The notes beneath the pieces are model-generated. The model saw only the letters and a list, made by a program, of their open reading frames with translations, did not search any database and was not told the DNA's origin. From the NCBI RefSeq assembly GCF_016901135.1, contig NZ_JAFEVL010000010.1, positions 310,001 to 374,000 of the forward strand: a stretch of 64,000 bases of DNA, in the 5' to 3' direction. Positions within the stretch are counted from its first letter, which is position 1, and the number at the start of each line of letters is the position of its first letter. Made by a program: the position numbers and the translations under genes. Positions 55,672-64,000 of the stretch are shown piece by piece. This stretch comes from Martinezella lusitana (GTDB taxonomy: Bacteria; Pseudomonadota; Alphaproteobacteria; Rhizobiales; Rhizobiaceae).

Positions 55672-56559
55672 TCAGGGAACGATCAGCGTGCCGGCGCCGT
55701 GCTCGGTGAAGATCTCGAGAAGCACCGAATGGGCCGTCTTGCCGTTGAGGATGACGACGCCCTGGACCCCGGCCTTGATTGCGTCGATGCAGGTTTCGAC
55801 CTTCGGGATCATGCCGCCGGAAATCGTGCCGTCGGCAATGAGCTCACGCGCCTGGGAAACCGAAAGCTCCTTGATGAGCTGGCCCTGCTTGTCGAGCACG
55901 CCGGGAACGTCGGTGAGGAAAAGCAGGCGCGTGGCGCTCAACGCACCGGCGATCGCGCCGGCGAAGGTATCGGCGTTGATGTTGTAGGTCGCGCCGTCGC
56001 GGCCGGGAGCAACCGGTGCGATGACGGGGATCATCTCGGACTTGGCAAGCAGGTCGAGCAGCGTGCGGTCGACTTCGACCACTTCGCCGACGAAGCCGAG
56101 ATCGAGCACGCGCTCGATATTGGAATCCGGATCCTTGATGGTCTTGTGCGCCTTTTCGGCGAAGACCATGTTGCCGTCCTTGCCGCAAAGGCCGATCGCC
56201 CATTCGCCGGTCTGGTTGATCAGCGCGACGATTTCCTTGTTGATCGAGCCGGCAAGCACCATTTCAACGATCTCGACCGTCTTTTGGTCGGTGACGCGCA
56301 ATCCGCCCTCGAATTTCGACTCGATGCCCATCTTGGTCAGCATGGCGCCGATCTGCGGGCCGCCGCCATGGACGACGATCGGGTTGACGCCCGATTGCTT
56401 CAGAAGCGCGATATCCGCCGCGAATGCTTTGCCGAGTTCGGCATTGCCCATGGCATGACCACCGTACTTCACGACGATGGTCTTGTTTTCGTAACGCTGC
56501 ATGTAGGGCAGGGCCTTGGCAAGCAGGCTGGCCTGGAGTTCGCTGTGGGCTTCGGACAT
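55672..56559 (-). CDS. argB: Acetylglutamate kinase
   Basis: ArgB phosphorylates N-acetylglutamate in arginine synthesis and is a PII target in many bacteria. The 295-residue amino-acid kinase has [56 protein letters not shown] and [18 protein letters not shown]. The N-terminal helix ([16 protein letters not shown]) is typical of the arginine-inhibited hexameric form. ysxC and yidC lie 2.2-3 kb away. The arginine link to PII is notable because GlnD is in this window. Confidence 0.96.
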   Translation of the reverse strand: MSEAHSELQASLLAKALPYMQRYENKTIVVKYGGHAMGNAELGKAFAADIALLKQSGVNPIVVHGGGPQIGAMLTKMGIESKFEGGLRVTDQKTVEIVEMVLAGSINKEIVALINQTGEWAIGLCGKDGNMVFAEKAHKTIKDPDSNIERVLDLGFVGEVVEVDRTLLDLLAKSEMIPVIAPVAPGRDGATYNINADTFAGAIAGALSATRLLFLTDVPGVLDKQGQLIKELSVSQARELIADGTISGGMIPKVETCIDAIKAGVQGVVILNGKTAHSVLLEIFTEHGAGTLIVP

Positions 56560-56739
56560 AGTGCACCCTTCGGGATTGATCGCGGCCTTTTATCTCAAGT
56601 TTTTGACAGAGGGAATAATGATATCGGGATTAGTTTCGCTGTGTCACATTAGCGTCGGCGAAATTGAATTCGCCAGCAAGCTTGCCAGCGGGGACTTTTC
56701 TTTTAAACATTGGCGCGGGCGCCGCAAGTGGGGAGTCAG

Positions 56740-57279
56740 ATGGCGAACGAGGAGATGGAAGCGCTGATCGGTCGCGTCGCCATGCGTGACCAGAAGGCTT
56801 TTACCATGCTCTATAAACGCACGAGCCCGAAACTCTATGGCGTATGCCTCCGTATTATTGGCAACAGGATGGATGCCGAAGAGGTTTTGCAGGAGGTTTA
56901 CGTGAAGATCTGGCAGCGGGCCGAGCAGTTCGCCGCATCCGAAGGGCCTGCAATGCCGTGGCTGACAGCCATCGCACGCAATAGATCCATCGATTTCGTC
57001 CGTGCCCGCAAGCCTGTGGCCGATGAAATCGACGCCGCATACGATCTTGCCGACACCGAACCCGACCCGGAAGAACAAGCAATCGTGAAGGGAGAGGGTA
57101 GGCGGATTGACAGGTGCATGGAAGAGTTGGAAGCTGATCGCGCGCGGGCGGTTCGCAGCGCCTATGTCGAAGGCTTGAGCTACCAGGAACTCGCCGATCA
57201 ACACTCGGTGCCTTTGAACACCATGCGCACCTGGCTGCGCCGAAGCCTGATCAGATTAAGAGAGTGCATGGACCGATGA
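56740..57279 (+). CDS. ECF RNA polymerase sigma factor
   Basis: A 179-residue extracytoplasmic-function sigma factor. Region 2 is LYKRTSPKLYGVCLRIIGNRMDAEEVLQEVYVKIW (about residues 20-54, quoted in parts: region 2.1-2.4 acidic/aromatic pattern), and region 4 is VEGLSYQELADQHSVPLNTMRTWLRRSLIRLRECM. The ATG at 56740 follows GGGAG. The stop overlaps the anti-sigma gene by 4 nt (ATGA), a classic pair. It resembles the SigK group paired with RskA-type anti-sigma factors. It probably controls its own operon and the fasciclin gene downstream. Confidence 0.93.
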   Translation: MANEEMEALIGRVAMRDQKAFTMLYKRTSPKLYGVCLRIIGNRMDAEEVLQEVYVKIWQRAEQFAASEGPAMPWLTAIARNRSIDFVRARKPVADEIDAAYDLADTEPDPEEQAIVKGEGRRIDRCMEELEADRARAVRSAYVEGLSYQELADQHSVPLNTMRTWLRRSLIRLRECMDR

Positions 57280-57989
57280 GTACACCCGATCAAAGCAAGG
57301 GAGGCCGCTCCCGCGACGAAGTCCTGGCCGGGGAATATGTACTTGGCGTACTCTCGCTGGAGGATCGCCAGAAGGTCGAGCGGCGCATGCGCAGCGATCG
57401 CCAGTTTGCGGCGATCGTCAGCCGATGGGAGCAGAACCTTTCGGAATTCAATGAAGAATACGAAATGGTGACGCCGGCGAAGTCGGTCTTTCCGAAAATA
57501 GAAAAACGTATCTTCGGAGATGCGGCGTTGGGTGCCCACCTCTGGAATTCGCTGTTGGTCTGGCGCGTCGTTGCCCTCGGTTCATTGTTCCTTGCCGCTG
57601 GCGTGCTGGTTTTCACCATCACAAACAATGGCATATCCCAGCCGGTACCGGGCAAGCAGCTGACGGCTTCCCTTGCCGGCCAGAACAGCGCCATAAATCT
57701 CCTGGCCGATTATGACGCTGCCAGCGGGCGACTGAAGGTGACGCCCGTTGCGGCCGGCAAGCCGGAGGAGAAATCGCTGGAGCTCTGGCTCATTCGCGGC
57801 AGCGATCCTGCCGAGGCGCTCGGCGTCCTGCCGCAGACCGGCGAAGGCGAAATCGTGCTGCCGCCAGAACTTCACGGCAAGCTGACCGAAGGCGCAATCA
57901 TCGCCGTCAGCGTAGAACCTTTCGGCGGTTCTCCGAGCGGCAAGCCCACGGGCGATGTCGTGGCATCGGGCACCATCCGTCTTCCCTGA
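57276..57989 (+). CDS. RskA-type membrane anti-sigma factor
   Basis: A 237-residue inner-membrane anti-sigma factor. The cytoplasmic sigma-binding part is residues 1-90 (RDEVLAGEYVLGVLSLEDRQKVERRM); one membrane helix follows (VVALGSLFLAAGVLVFTITN, about residues 97-116); the periplasmic part (about 120-237) is of the RskA C-terminal type (AGKPEEKSLELWLI, GALTEGAIIAVSVEPFGGSPSGKPTGDV-like end). The zinc-binding HxxxCxxC motif of ZAS anti-sigmas is not present. Release of the sigma factor would need regulated proteolysis; the signal is unknown. Confidence 0.9.
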   Translation: MSTPDQSKGGRSRDEVLAGEYVLGVLSLEDRQKVERRMRSDRQFAAIVSRWEQNLSEFNEEYEMVTPAKSVFPKIEKRIFGDAALGAHLWNSLLVWRVVALGSLFLAAGVLVFTITNNGISQPVPGKQLTASLAGQNSAINLLADYDAASGRLKVTPVAAGKPEEKSLELWLIRGSDPAEALGVLPQTGEGEIVLPPELHGKLTEGAIIAVSVEPFGGSPSGKPTGDVVASGTIRLP

Positions 57990-58097
57990 GGATTTATTTC
58001 CCTCGAAAGATAATCGCCGCTGAAACTCTTCTCCATGGCCCTCCGTATCTTCCTATGACCCCACACGATCGGGGCAAGAACAGGAAGAGGAGAAGCT

Positions 58098-58655
58098 ATG
58101 ATCAAGACCGTGATTCGCGTCGTCGCTGTGGCCGCAGCGCTTTCCGCCGCAACCAGCCTCGCCAACGCAAAGGACCCCATGGTGGGCGGCGCGGCGATGT
58201 ACGCCAGCAAGAATATCGTCCAGAACGCCGTGAATTCGAAGGACCACACGACCCTGGTTGCCGCCGTCAAGGCTGCCGGCCTTGTGGACACGCTCGAAGG
58301 CAAGGGTCCCTTCACCGTCTTTGCCCCGACCAATGAAGCCTTCGGCAAGCTTCCGCCCGGCACGGTCGAAACCCTGCTGAAGCCCGAGAACAAGGCAACC
58401 CTGACGAAGATCCTGACCTGCCATGTCGTGGCCGGTGACGATATGGCCGCCGCCATCAAGAAATGGGCGACGAGCAAGGGTGGCGAATACGACCTGAAGA
58501 CGGTCGGTGGTTGCACGATCAAGGCGATGGACAAGGGCGGCAAGCTGACGCTGACCGACGAGGCCGGCGGCACCGCTCACATCACCATCGCCGATGTCAA
58601 ACAGTCGAACGGCGTGATCCACGTCGTCGACAAGGTGTTGTTGCCGAAGATGTGA
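58098..58655 (+). CDS. Secreted fasciclin (FAS1) domain protein
   Basis: A 185-residue exported protein with signal peptide (TVIRVVAVAAALSAATSLANA) and one FAS1 domain: NIVQNAVNSKDHTTLVAAVKAAG, then GKGPFTVFAPTNEAFGKLP (H1 box) and ILTCHVVAGDDM and VIHVVDKVLLP (H2 box). FAS1 proteins mediate adhesion; in rhizobia some affect symbiosis. GGAAGAGGAG precedes the ATG. It lies 108 bp after the anti-sigma gene and is a likely member of the ECF regulon. Confidence 0.92.
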   Translation: MIKTVIRVVAVAAALSAATSLANAKDPMVGGAAMYASKNIVQNAVNSKDHTTLVAAVKAAGLVDTLEGKGPFTVFAPTNEAFGKLPPGTVETLLKPENKATLTKILTCHVVAGDDMAAAIKKWATSKGGEYDLKTVGGCTIKAMDKGGKLTLTDEAGGTAHITIADVKQSNGVIHVVDKVLLPKM

Positions 58656-58671
58656 TCCTCGACGGCGACAG

Positions 58672-58706
58672 GGCCGCCGCTCCCCGCGGGGCGCAGGGCG
58701 GCGGCC
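58672..58706. terminator. Hairpin between convergent fasciclin and ysxC genes
   Basis: GGCCGCCGC pairs with GCGGCGGCC (9 bp), enclosing an inner CCCCGCGGGG palindrome. It has no T-run, so it may work as a structural or Rho-assisted terminator for the two convergent genes. Confidence 0.4.
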
Positions 58707-58726
58707 TCATTCGATTGATAGAGTGC

Positions 58727-59386
58727 TCAGACGGGAATTCCCACCGTCAGGCCGATGGCCTCCCGCAGTTCCTGAAGGCCCACGCCCTTTTCCGATGAGG
58801 TGGCGAGAATGCCGGGATAGGCGGCGGGGCGCTTGCGGATTTTTTCGGCGGTATCGGCCAAAAGCTTCGGCAGGCCCGCCTCCTTGATCTTGTCGGTCTT
58901 GGTCAGCACGATCTGATAGGAAACGGCGGCCTTGTCGAGCAGGCCGAGGACCTCCTCGTCGTTCTTCTTGACGCCGTGGCGGCTGTCGATCAGCACATAG
59001 ACGCGCTTCAGCGTCGTGCGTCCCCGCAGATAGTCGAACACCAGCTTCGTCCAGGCATCCACCTGTTCCTTCGGGGCTTCCGCATAGCCGTAGCCCGGCA
59101 TGTCCACCAGCGCCATGGGCGGCAGGTCGCCACCCTCGCCTGAAAAGCCATCGGGAACGAAATAGTTGAGCTCCTGCGTCCGCCCTGGCGTGTTCGAGGT
59201 GCGCGCTAGACCCTTATGGCCGACCAGGGCATTGATCAGCGACGATTTGCCGACATTCGAGCGCCCGGCAAAGGCCACTTCGAGCGGTCCTTCCGGCGGC
59301 AGAAATTTCATCGACGGCACGCCACGGATGAAGATCCAAGGGCGGCCGAAAAGCGGCTTGTCGTCTTTTGTCATCTGCTCTGCCAT
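58727..59386 (-). CDS. ysxC: Ribosome biogenesis GTPase YsxC/YihA (EngB)
   Basis: A GTPase needed for 50S subunit assembly. The 219-residue product has G1 [10 protein letters not shown]2/G3 region [14 protein letters not shown] and [13 protein letters not shown]4 TKTDK and G5 ATSSEKG. The ATG at 59386 is preferred over a TTG three codons upstream. It lies downstream of yidC, beyond that operon's terminator, and so probably uses its own promoter in the 181-bp gap. Confidence 0.95.
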   Translation of the reverse strand: MAEQMTKDDKPLFGRPWIFIRGVPSMKFLPPEGPLEVAFAGRSNVGKSSLINALVGHKGLARTSNTPGRTQELNYFVPDGFSGEGGDLPPMALVDMPGYGYAEAPKEQVDAWTKLVFDYLRGRTTLKRVYVLIDSRHGVKKNDEEVLGLLDKAAVSYQIVLTKTDKIKEAGLPKLLADTAEKIRKRPAAYPGILATSSEKGVGLQELREAIGLTVGIPV

Positions 59387-59538
59387 GCTGCTCAAGATCT
59401 TCCGGTTTTATTGACTGACTGGCTTCGGGGTTTTGCCCGAAAAAGTCAAGTTTTGATCGGCATGCGGCTTGAACTGCGGAAAGCCTGGCATTCTGTGCAG
59501 ATGGAGCCCAACACCACAGCGCTTGCCACCGGACAAAG

Positions 59539-59564
59539 AAAAGCCCCGCCGAAGCGGGGCTTTT
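59539..59564 (-). terminator. Rho-independent terminator of the rpmH-rnpA-yidC operon
   Basis: On the minus strand: GCCCCGC, loop TTCG, GCGGGGC, then TTTTCTTT. A 7-bp G+C stem with a stable UUCG tetraloop, starting 4 nt after the yidC stop. Confidence 0.9.
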
Positions 59565-59567
59565 GGT

Positions 59568-61385
59568 TCATTTCGATGGCGCCGGTTTTCGTTTGAAGAG
59601 GCCCTTCAGATTGTCGAAGAGCTCCACCTTCACGCCGTGACGCCTCATGATGATCGACTGCTGGATGACCGAGAGCGTGTTGTTCCAGGCCCAGTAGATG
59701 ACGAGACCTGCCGGGAAGCTTGCCAGCATGAACATGAACACCAGCGGCATCCAAGTGAAGATCATCGCCTGGGTCGGATCCGGCGGTGTCGGGTTCATAC
59801 GCATCTGCAGGAACATGGTGACACCCATGATCATCGGCCAGACACCGAGATGCAGGATGGTCGGAGCCGCAAACGGCAGCAGGCCGAAGAGATTGACGAT
59901 CGAGGTCGGATCCGGAGCGGAAAGGTCCTGGATCCAGCCGAAGAACGGCGCATGGCGCATCTCGATGGTGATGTAGATCACCTTGTAGAGCGAAAAGAAG
60001 ATCGGAATCTGCAAGAGCACAGGCCAGCAGCCCGCGATCGGATTGATCTTCTCTTCCTTGTAGAGCTGCATCGTCGCCTGTTGCAGCCCCATGCGGTCGT
60101 CGCCGAACTTGGCCTTCAGCTCTTCCATCTTTGGCTGCATGCGCTTCATGTTCGCCATCGAAGCATATTGCTTGCTGGCGAGCGGGAAGAACAACGCCTT
60201 GACCACGATGGTAGTGCAGAGGATGGCGACGCCGAAATTACCGAAGTAGCGGAAGAAGAAATCCATCAGCTTGAACATCGGCTTGGTGATGAAATAGAAC
60301 CAACCCCAGTCGATCAGGCGGTCGAAACGCGGGATCGAGTAGCTGGTCTCGTAACGGTCGATGACCGGTACTTCTTTCGCGCCGGCGAAGACGAGGTTCT
60401 TCAACTCGATCGACTGGCTGGGAGCGACCGTGATGGCGTCTTGCTTGTAATCGGCCTGATAGCGCGGCGTGCCGTCGCTGAAGTGCGAGAAGCGGGCATC
60501 ATAGGCCGCCGACTGCGGCGGCACGATGGTTGCAGCCCAGTACTTGTCTGTCATGCCGAGCCAGCCGCCGGTCGATTTGGCGGGCGTCGTGGCTTCCTTC
60601 TCGGTTGCCGCATACTTGGTCTCGATCAGGCCGTCGTCGCCGATAACGCCGATGAAGCCTTCGTGCAGAACGTAGGCGGACGGCGTCTCGGGCTTGTTGT
60701 AGCGGGTGACGCGGCCGTAGCTCGATAGGGAAACCGGTGCCTGGCCGCTGTTGGCGATTTTGTCGGTGATCGTGAACATGTAGCGATCGTCGACGGAAAT
60801 CGTGCGCGAGAAGGTGACGCCCTTGTCATTGGTATAGGAGAGCGTCACCGGCGTCTTGTCGGTCAGCTTGTCGCCGCTCGAGAGCGTCCACATGGTCGAA
60901 GGGCCGGGGACCGCACCGGCCGTGTCGTTGCCGACATAGCCGAGTTCGGTGAAGTAGCCGTCCTTGGTATCGGCCGGGCTGAACAGCGTGATGATCGGGC
61001 TGCTCTTGTCGACGGTCTCGTGATAGGTCTTGAGCCTGAGGTCGTCGAGGCGCGCGCCTTCCAGGTTGATGGAGCCGGCAAGCGCTGGCGTATCGATGAT
61101 AACACGCGCCGAAGACGTCTTGGCGACCGATTGGTCGCGTGTCAGGACCGTCGGCGCAGTCTGGCCGCCTGCCGGCAACGAACCGTTTACCGCAGAGCCT
61201 GCGCCCGCGGCGGGTGCCTGCGTCGTCTGGGTCTGGGCCTGCTGCGACTGCTGCTGCTGCTTGGCGGCCTGTTCGGCCTGCCGCTGCGCTTCGAGCCGCG
61301 GGTTCATGTAGAAAAACTGCCAGCCGAGAACAATCAGCACAGACAGTGCAATTGCAATGAAGTAATTGCGGTTGTTTTCCATCAT
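59568..61385 (-). CDS. yidC: Membrane protein insertase YidC
   Basis: YidC inserts and folds inner-membrane proteins with or without SecYEG. The 605-residue product has an N-terminal anchor ([20 protein letters not shown]), a large periplasmic beta domain (about residues 60-360), then five helices of the conserved core ([33 protein letters not shown] onward, with the hydrophilic-groove Arg/Lys). The C-terminus is basic ([13 protein letters not shown]). The start overlaps the rnpA stop (ATGA). Confidence 0.97.
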   Translation of the reverse strand: MMENNRNYFIAIALSVLIVLGWQFFYMNPRLEAQRQAEQAAKQQQQSQQAQTQTTQAPAAGAGSAVNGSLPAGGQTAPTVLTRDQSVAKTSSARVIIDTPALAGSINLEGARLDDLRLKTYHETVDKSSPIITLFSPADTKDGYFTELGYVGNDTAGAVPGPSTMWTLSSGDKLTDKTPVTLSYTNDKGVTFSRTISVDDRYMFTITDKIANSGQAPVSLSSYGRVTRYNKPETPSAYVLHEGFIGVIGDDGLIETKYAATEKEATTPAKSTGGWLGMTDKYWAATIVPPQSAAYDARFSHFSDGTPRYQADYKQDAITVAPSQSIELKNLVFAGAKEVPVIDRYETSYSIPRFDRLIDWGWFYFITKPMFKLMDFFFRYFGNFGVAILCTTIVVKALFFPLASKQYASMANMKRMQPKMEELKAKFGDDRMGLQQATMQLYKEEKINPIAGCWPVLLQIPIFFSLYKVIYITIEMRHAPFFGWIQDLSAPDPTSIVNLFGLLPFAAPTILHLGVWPMIMGVTMFLQMRMNPTPPDPTQAMIFTWMPLVFMFMLASFPAGLVIYWAWNNTLSVIQQSIIMRRHGVKVELFDNLKGLFKRKPAPSK

Positions 61386-61783
61386 ACTTTCCTGGAGCGG
61401 TCCGTTTCCGACCGCCGATGTTTCGGCCTGGTTTCGATGCGGCTTACGAGTTCGCTTGCCAGTTTTTCGAAAGGTGCGGTCAGCACATCGCGCCGCGCGA
61501 CAACCACATAGTCGTGTCCGGGCTGCATTGCAAACCCGGCATGAAGCCGCACGGCTTCTTTCAACCGCCGCCGCATGCGGTTGCGCTCAACTGCGTTGCC
61601 ATGTTTTTTGGTAACGGTAAAACCAACGCGGGCGTCGGCGTCGGTAAGCTTGCGGTCCAGCATCTCTATGAGGAAGAAGCTGCCTCTGCGCTTCTCGCCT
61701 TCGCGGACTGCAAGAAACTGCGGCCGGCTCTTCAGCCGCCCGACAGTCTTTTTGGGTCGTTCATTCGTCAATTTGCCCGCCAT
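61382..61783 (-). CDS. rnpA: Ribonuclease P protein component
   Basis: RnpA is the protein subunit of RNase P, which trims tRNA 5' ends. The 133-residue basic protein has [24 protein letters not shown] and the RNR motif region [20 protein letters not shown]. The N-terminal [13 protein letters not shown] stretch is a short extension. It starts 25 bp after rpmH and overlaps yidC by 4 nt. Confidence 0.95.
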   Translation of the reverse strand: MAGKLTNERPKKTVGRLKSRPQFLAVREGEKRRGSFFLIEMLDRKLTDADARVGFTVTKKHGNAVERNRMRRRLKEAVRLHAGFAMQPGHDYVVVARRDVLTAPFEKLASELVSRIETRPKHRRSETDRSRKV

Positions 61784-61808
61784 CCTCGACTATCGGGCAT
61801 TTCGGCCG

Positions 61809-61943
61809 TTAGGCCGAAAGACGCTTGCGGCCGCGGCTACGGCGAGCGGAAAGAACCGCGCGGCCGCCCTTGGTGGCCATACGGGAACGGAAGCCGTGGC
61901 GACGCTTGCGGACAAGCTTGGATGGTTGATAGGTACGCTTCAT
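61809..61943 (-). CDS. rpmH: 50S ribosomal protein L34
   Basis: A 44-residue ribosomal protein: it begins [18 protein letters not shown], continues [20 protein letters not shown] and ends RKRLSA. This is the complete, canonical L34 sequence. First gene of rpmH-rnpA-yidC. A strong sigma-70-type promoter lies at 62065-62093, so the leader is about 115 nt. Confidence 0.98.
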   Translation of the reverse strand: MKRTYQPSKLVRKRRHGFRSRMATKGGRAVLSARRSRGRKRLSA

Positions 61944-62357
61944 TTATTTAAACACCGCGGAGTGCGGCCCTTCTTGAGCTTTGCTTCAAAAGCAAGCAGC
62001 GTTGTTGATTATGGCGAACGGACTTCGCCCGCAAAAGCAGGCTCCGGGACCGGACGTGCGCGGGCTTATAAGGATGAAGACCCATAGAGTCAATTATACC
62101 GGCGCAAATTCCTTGAAATCCGGGGTTCCAGCCGGTCGATCGACGGCCGTTGCCGGTTACCATAACATTCGGCCGATTGATTGCGTGGCTAACAATATAA
62201 TTAAGTAGATACTGAAATATACAAGGGAAATAGTAGCGACGCCACATCTCTCATATATAAATACCGCAATATAACATTAATGAATTTAGTCGATATCTAG
62301 GTACATGCTGGAAAAATCCATCGATTTCTGGGGATGAAGCCAGCCTCGGAGGGTATC
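61944..62357. other. Intergenic region between divergent rpmH and a chemoreceptor gene
   Basis: These 414 bp hold the rpmH promoter (62065-62093) and its leader on the left, then an A+T-rich stretch (about 62160-62340) that must contain the chemoreceptor promoter, where I could not fix -35/-10 boxes. A quasi-palindrome GCCGGTCGATCGACGGC lies near 62131. Short frames here lack ribosome sites and look non-coding. Confidence 0.5.
62065..62093 (-). promoter_or_regulatory. Sigma-70-type promoter of the rpmH operon
   Basis: On the minus strand: TTGACT (62088-62093), 17-nt spacer, TATAAG (62065-62070). This is the best housekeeping promoter match in the window and fits the high expression expected for L34. 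Confidence 0.75.
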
Positions 62358-64000
62358 GTGAAGATTCGCGGCAAAATAAATCTGCTTGTATTCGTCATGA
62401 CTGGCGCGGCGCTTTTGATCGGTGCCACCGCCCTTTATGCGCTGCATCAATATGACCAGAAGTTAGAGAGTTACGAGCAGACCGCCAGCCGCGCCTACAT
62501 GGGCGAGCGCCTGAACCGCTACGTGACGGCGGTGGTCATGGAATCGCGCGGCATCTATGCTGCCGCTTCCGCAAAGGACTCCAAGGGCTTCGCCGATGGG
62601 CTGATGGGCGACCTCGACGAGATCGACAAAGTGCTCGCGGCCTGGGCGCCTCTGGTTCCGGATGCGCAAAAGGCCGAATTCTCCAAACTGCAGGCCCGCT
62701 CTCAGGAGTTTCGCGTCTTCCGCACCGAGACGGCACGTCTCGGCGTGACGGATGGTCCGGATGCAGCCAACAAGCAAGGCAACAATGACGCCAACCGCGC
62801 CAATCGCAAGGCCTTCCAGGCCGAGATCGATGCCGTGGTTAAAACCGACAAGGCTGAACTTGCAGCAGCCGAAACCAACATCGCGGCGTTTCATAGCGGC
62901 GTCTTGTGGGTCGTCCTTTGCATCATGGCGGCGGGCATCAGCGCCGGCGTCGGCTTGGGCTCCTATATCGGCGCCGTTCACCTAAGCCGCCCGATCCGCA
63001 AGGTGACGGAAGCCATCAACAAGGTGGCCGACGGTCAATTCGATATCGAGGTCCCGTTTGCCGGTCGCCGCGACGAAATCGGCGAGATGGCCGCTGCCGT
63101 CGATGTTTTCAAGGAGAACGGCAAGGCCGTGCGCCGCATGAATGCCGAGGAAACGGCCCTGCGCGCCAAGAGCGACGAACTTCAGTCCAGCATGTCTCTG
63201 GCCGTCTCGGCTGCCGCTGCCGGCGATTTCAGCCGTCGCGTCGAGAAGGATTACGGCGATGCCAACCTCAATCGCTTTGCCGGGAACGTCAACGAGCTGC
63301 TGGTGAGCGTCGATACCGGCATCGGCGAGGTGCGTCGCGTGATCGCAAGCCTCGCTGATGGCGATCTGACGCAGGCCATGAAGGGCGAATTCCAGGGCGC
63401 CTTCGCCGAGTTGCAGCAGAACGTCAACGCCACGTTCGAGACCCTCAAGAGCACCATGCGCGAAGTGCGCGAGACGACAGGCTCGATCAACACCAACACC
63501 AACGAGCTGCGCCACGCCAGCGACGACCTCTCCAAGCGTACCGAACAACAGGCCGCCGCCCTCGAGGAAACCTCGGCGGCGCTCGACGAGATCACCTCCG
63601 TCGTCCAGAATTCGACGGAACGGGCGCGCGAAGCGAGCATCATGGTGACCGAAGCCAAGGAAGACGCCGCCCGCTCCGGCACGGTGGTTCGCAACGCCAT
63701 CGACGCCATGGGCCGCATCGAGCAGGCATCCGGCGCGATCAGCCAGATCATCGGAGTGATCGACGATATCGCCTTCCAGACCAATCTGCTGGCACTCAAT
63801 GCCGGCGTCGAGGCTGCACGAGCAGGCGACGCGGGCAAGGGTTTTGCCGTCGTTGCCCAGGAAGTGCGTGAACTGGCCCAGCGCTCCGCCACCGCCGCCA
63901 AGGACATCAAGGCGCTGATCAGCAAATCAGGCGATCAGGTACAGGTCGGCGTCAAGCTGGTGCAGGACACCGGCGCGGCGTTGTCGACCATCGAAGCCCG
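62358..64000 (+). CDS. Methyl-accepting chemotaxis protein, partial (runs off the right edge)
   Basis: The first 547 codons of a chemoreceptor. The GTG start at 62358 has GGAGGG 4 nt upstream. Order: membrane helix ([23 protein letters not shown]), a four-helix-bundle-like periplasmic sensor of about 155 residues, second helix ([25 protein letters not shown]), HAMP ([22 protein letters not shown]), a second HAMP-like segment, and the signalling domain with [39 protein letters not shown]. The tip is nearly identical to that of the receptor at 41.1 kb, but the sensor is much smaller and unrelated. The C-terminus is not in the window. Confidence 0.93.
   Translation, partial: MKIRGKINLLVFVMTGAALLIGATALYALHQYDQKLESYEQTASRAYMGERLNRYVTAVVMESRGIYAAASAKDSKGFADGLMGDLDEIDKVLAAWAPLVPDAQKAEFSKLQARSQEFRVFRTETARLGVTDGPDAANKQGNNDANRANRKAFQAEIDAVVKTDKAELAAAETNIAAFHSGVLWVVLCIMAAGISAGVGLGSYIGAVHLSRPIRKVTEAINKVADGQFDIEVPFAGRRDEIGEMAAAVDVFKENGKAVRRMNAEETALRAKSDELQSSMSLAVSAAAAGDFSRRVEKDYGDANLNRFAGNVNELLVSVDTGIGEVRRVIASLADGDLTQAMKGEFQGAFAELQQNVNATFETLKSTMREVRETTGSINTNTNELRHASDDLSKRTEQQAAALEETSAALDEITSVVQNSTERAREASIMVTEAKEDAARSGTVVRNAIDAMGRIEQASGAISQIIGVIDDIAFQTNLLALNAGVEAARAGDAGKGFAVVAQEVRELAQRSATAAKDIKALISKSGDQVQVGVKLVQDTGAALSTIEA

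Noticed and set aside
61944..62357. Replication origin next to rpmH-rnpA
   Set aside because: There are no DnaA boxes, dnaA, parAB or repeated iterons; in alphaproteobacteria rpmH is usually not at oriC.

Overview
The window is a contiguous piece of chromosome from an alphaproteobacterium of the Rhizobiaceae, most likely Rhizobium sensu stricto. The evidence is GC-rich coding sequence, rhizobial signature genes (olsB for ornithine lipids, a praR-type repressor, a malic enzyme fused to a phosphotransacetylase-like domain, a Mur/Fur regulator, DUF1150 next to hsp20), two large chemoreceptors, and a gene order that I recall from Rhizobium and Sinorhizobium core chromosomes. About 62 protein genes are supported. 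I see no rRNA, tRNA, insertion sequence, prophage or CRISPR array.

Layout. 0.1-4.0 kb (minus strand): lptC-lptA-lptB-rpoN, LPS transport and sigma-54. 4.4-9.7 kb: sppA, ihfB, a LapA-domain protein, a GNAT enzyme, a CoxG-like protein, two RNA methyltransferases and lspA. 9.8-14.6 kb: a hybrid histidine kinase, olsB and a class III cyclase. 14.7-24.8 kb: tme, mutS, a small unknown gene, glnD and murJ. A palindromic RIME-like repeat follows, then a VOC protein, trpS and a universal stress protein. 27.3-36.3 kb is a long plus-strand run: Nfu scaffold, tsaB, rimI, fur/mur, plsC, miaB, phoH, ybeY, corC/tlyC, lnt. 36.5-39.0 kb: praR, metK, trmB. 39.2-45.9 kb: DUF1150 and hsp20 with a thermosensor-like leader, a nucleoside hydrolase, a chemoreceptor, ribokinase and rmuC. 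46.0-49.2 kb: def, a FitAB/VapBC-type toxin-antitoxin pair, fmt, truA. 49.2-56.6 kb: a membrane protein, dapE, dapD, a LOG-like protein, an EF-hand protein, a HAD nucleotidase, an ICL/PEP-mutase protein and argB. 56.7-58.7 kb: ECF sigma, anti-sigma and fasciclin gene. 58.7-62.1 kb (minus): ysxC, and the rpmH-rnpA-yidC operon. A second chemoreceptor gene runs off the right edge.

Themes. Many genes serve the cell envelope: LptABC, LspA, Lnt, MurJ, OlsB, PlsC, YidC and SppA. Others handle translation and RNA maturation: MiaB, TsaB, RimI, YbeY, TrmB, TruA, Def, Fmt, RnpA, L34 and TrpS. Nitrogen and carbon control are represented by RpoN, GlnD and Tme.

The most interesting material is regulatory. 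It includes an RpoH-type promoter followed by a ROSE-like RNA thermometer before hsp20, an Irr/ICE-like box on the Nfu promoter, sigma-54-like -24/-12 sequences before olsB and antisense to rpoN, and a doubled TGATATCA operator before the toxin-antitoxin pair that splits def from fmt. I found no convincing wholly new multigene system. Motif calls were made by eye without a background model.
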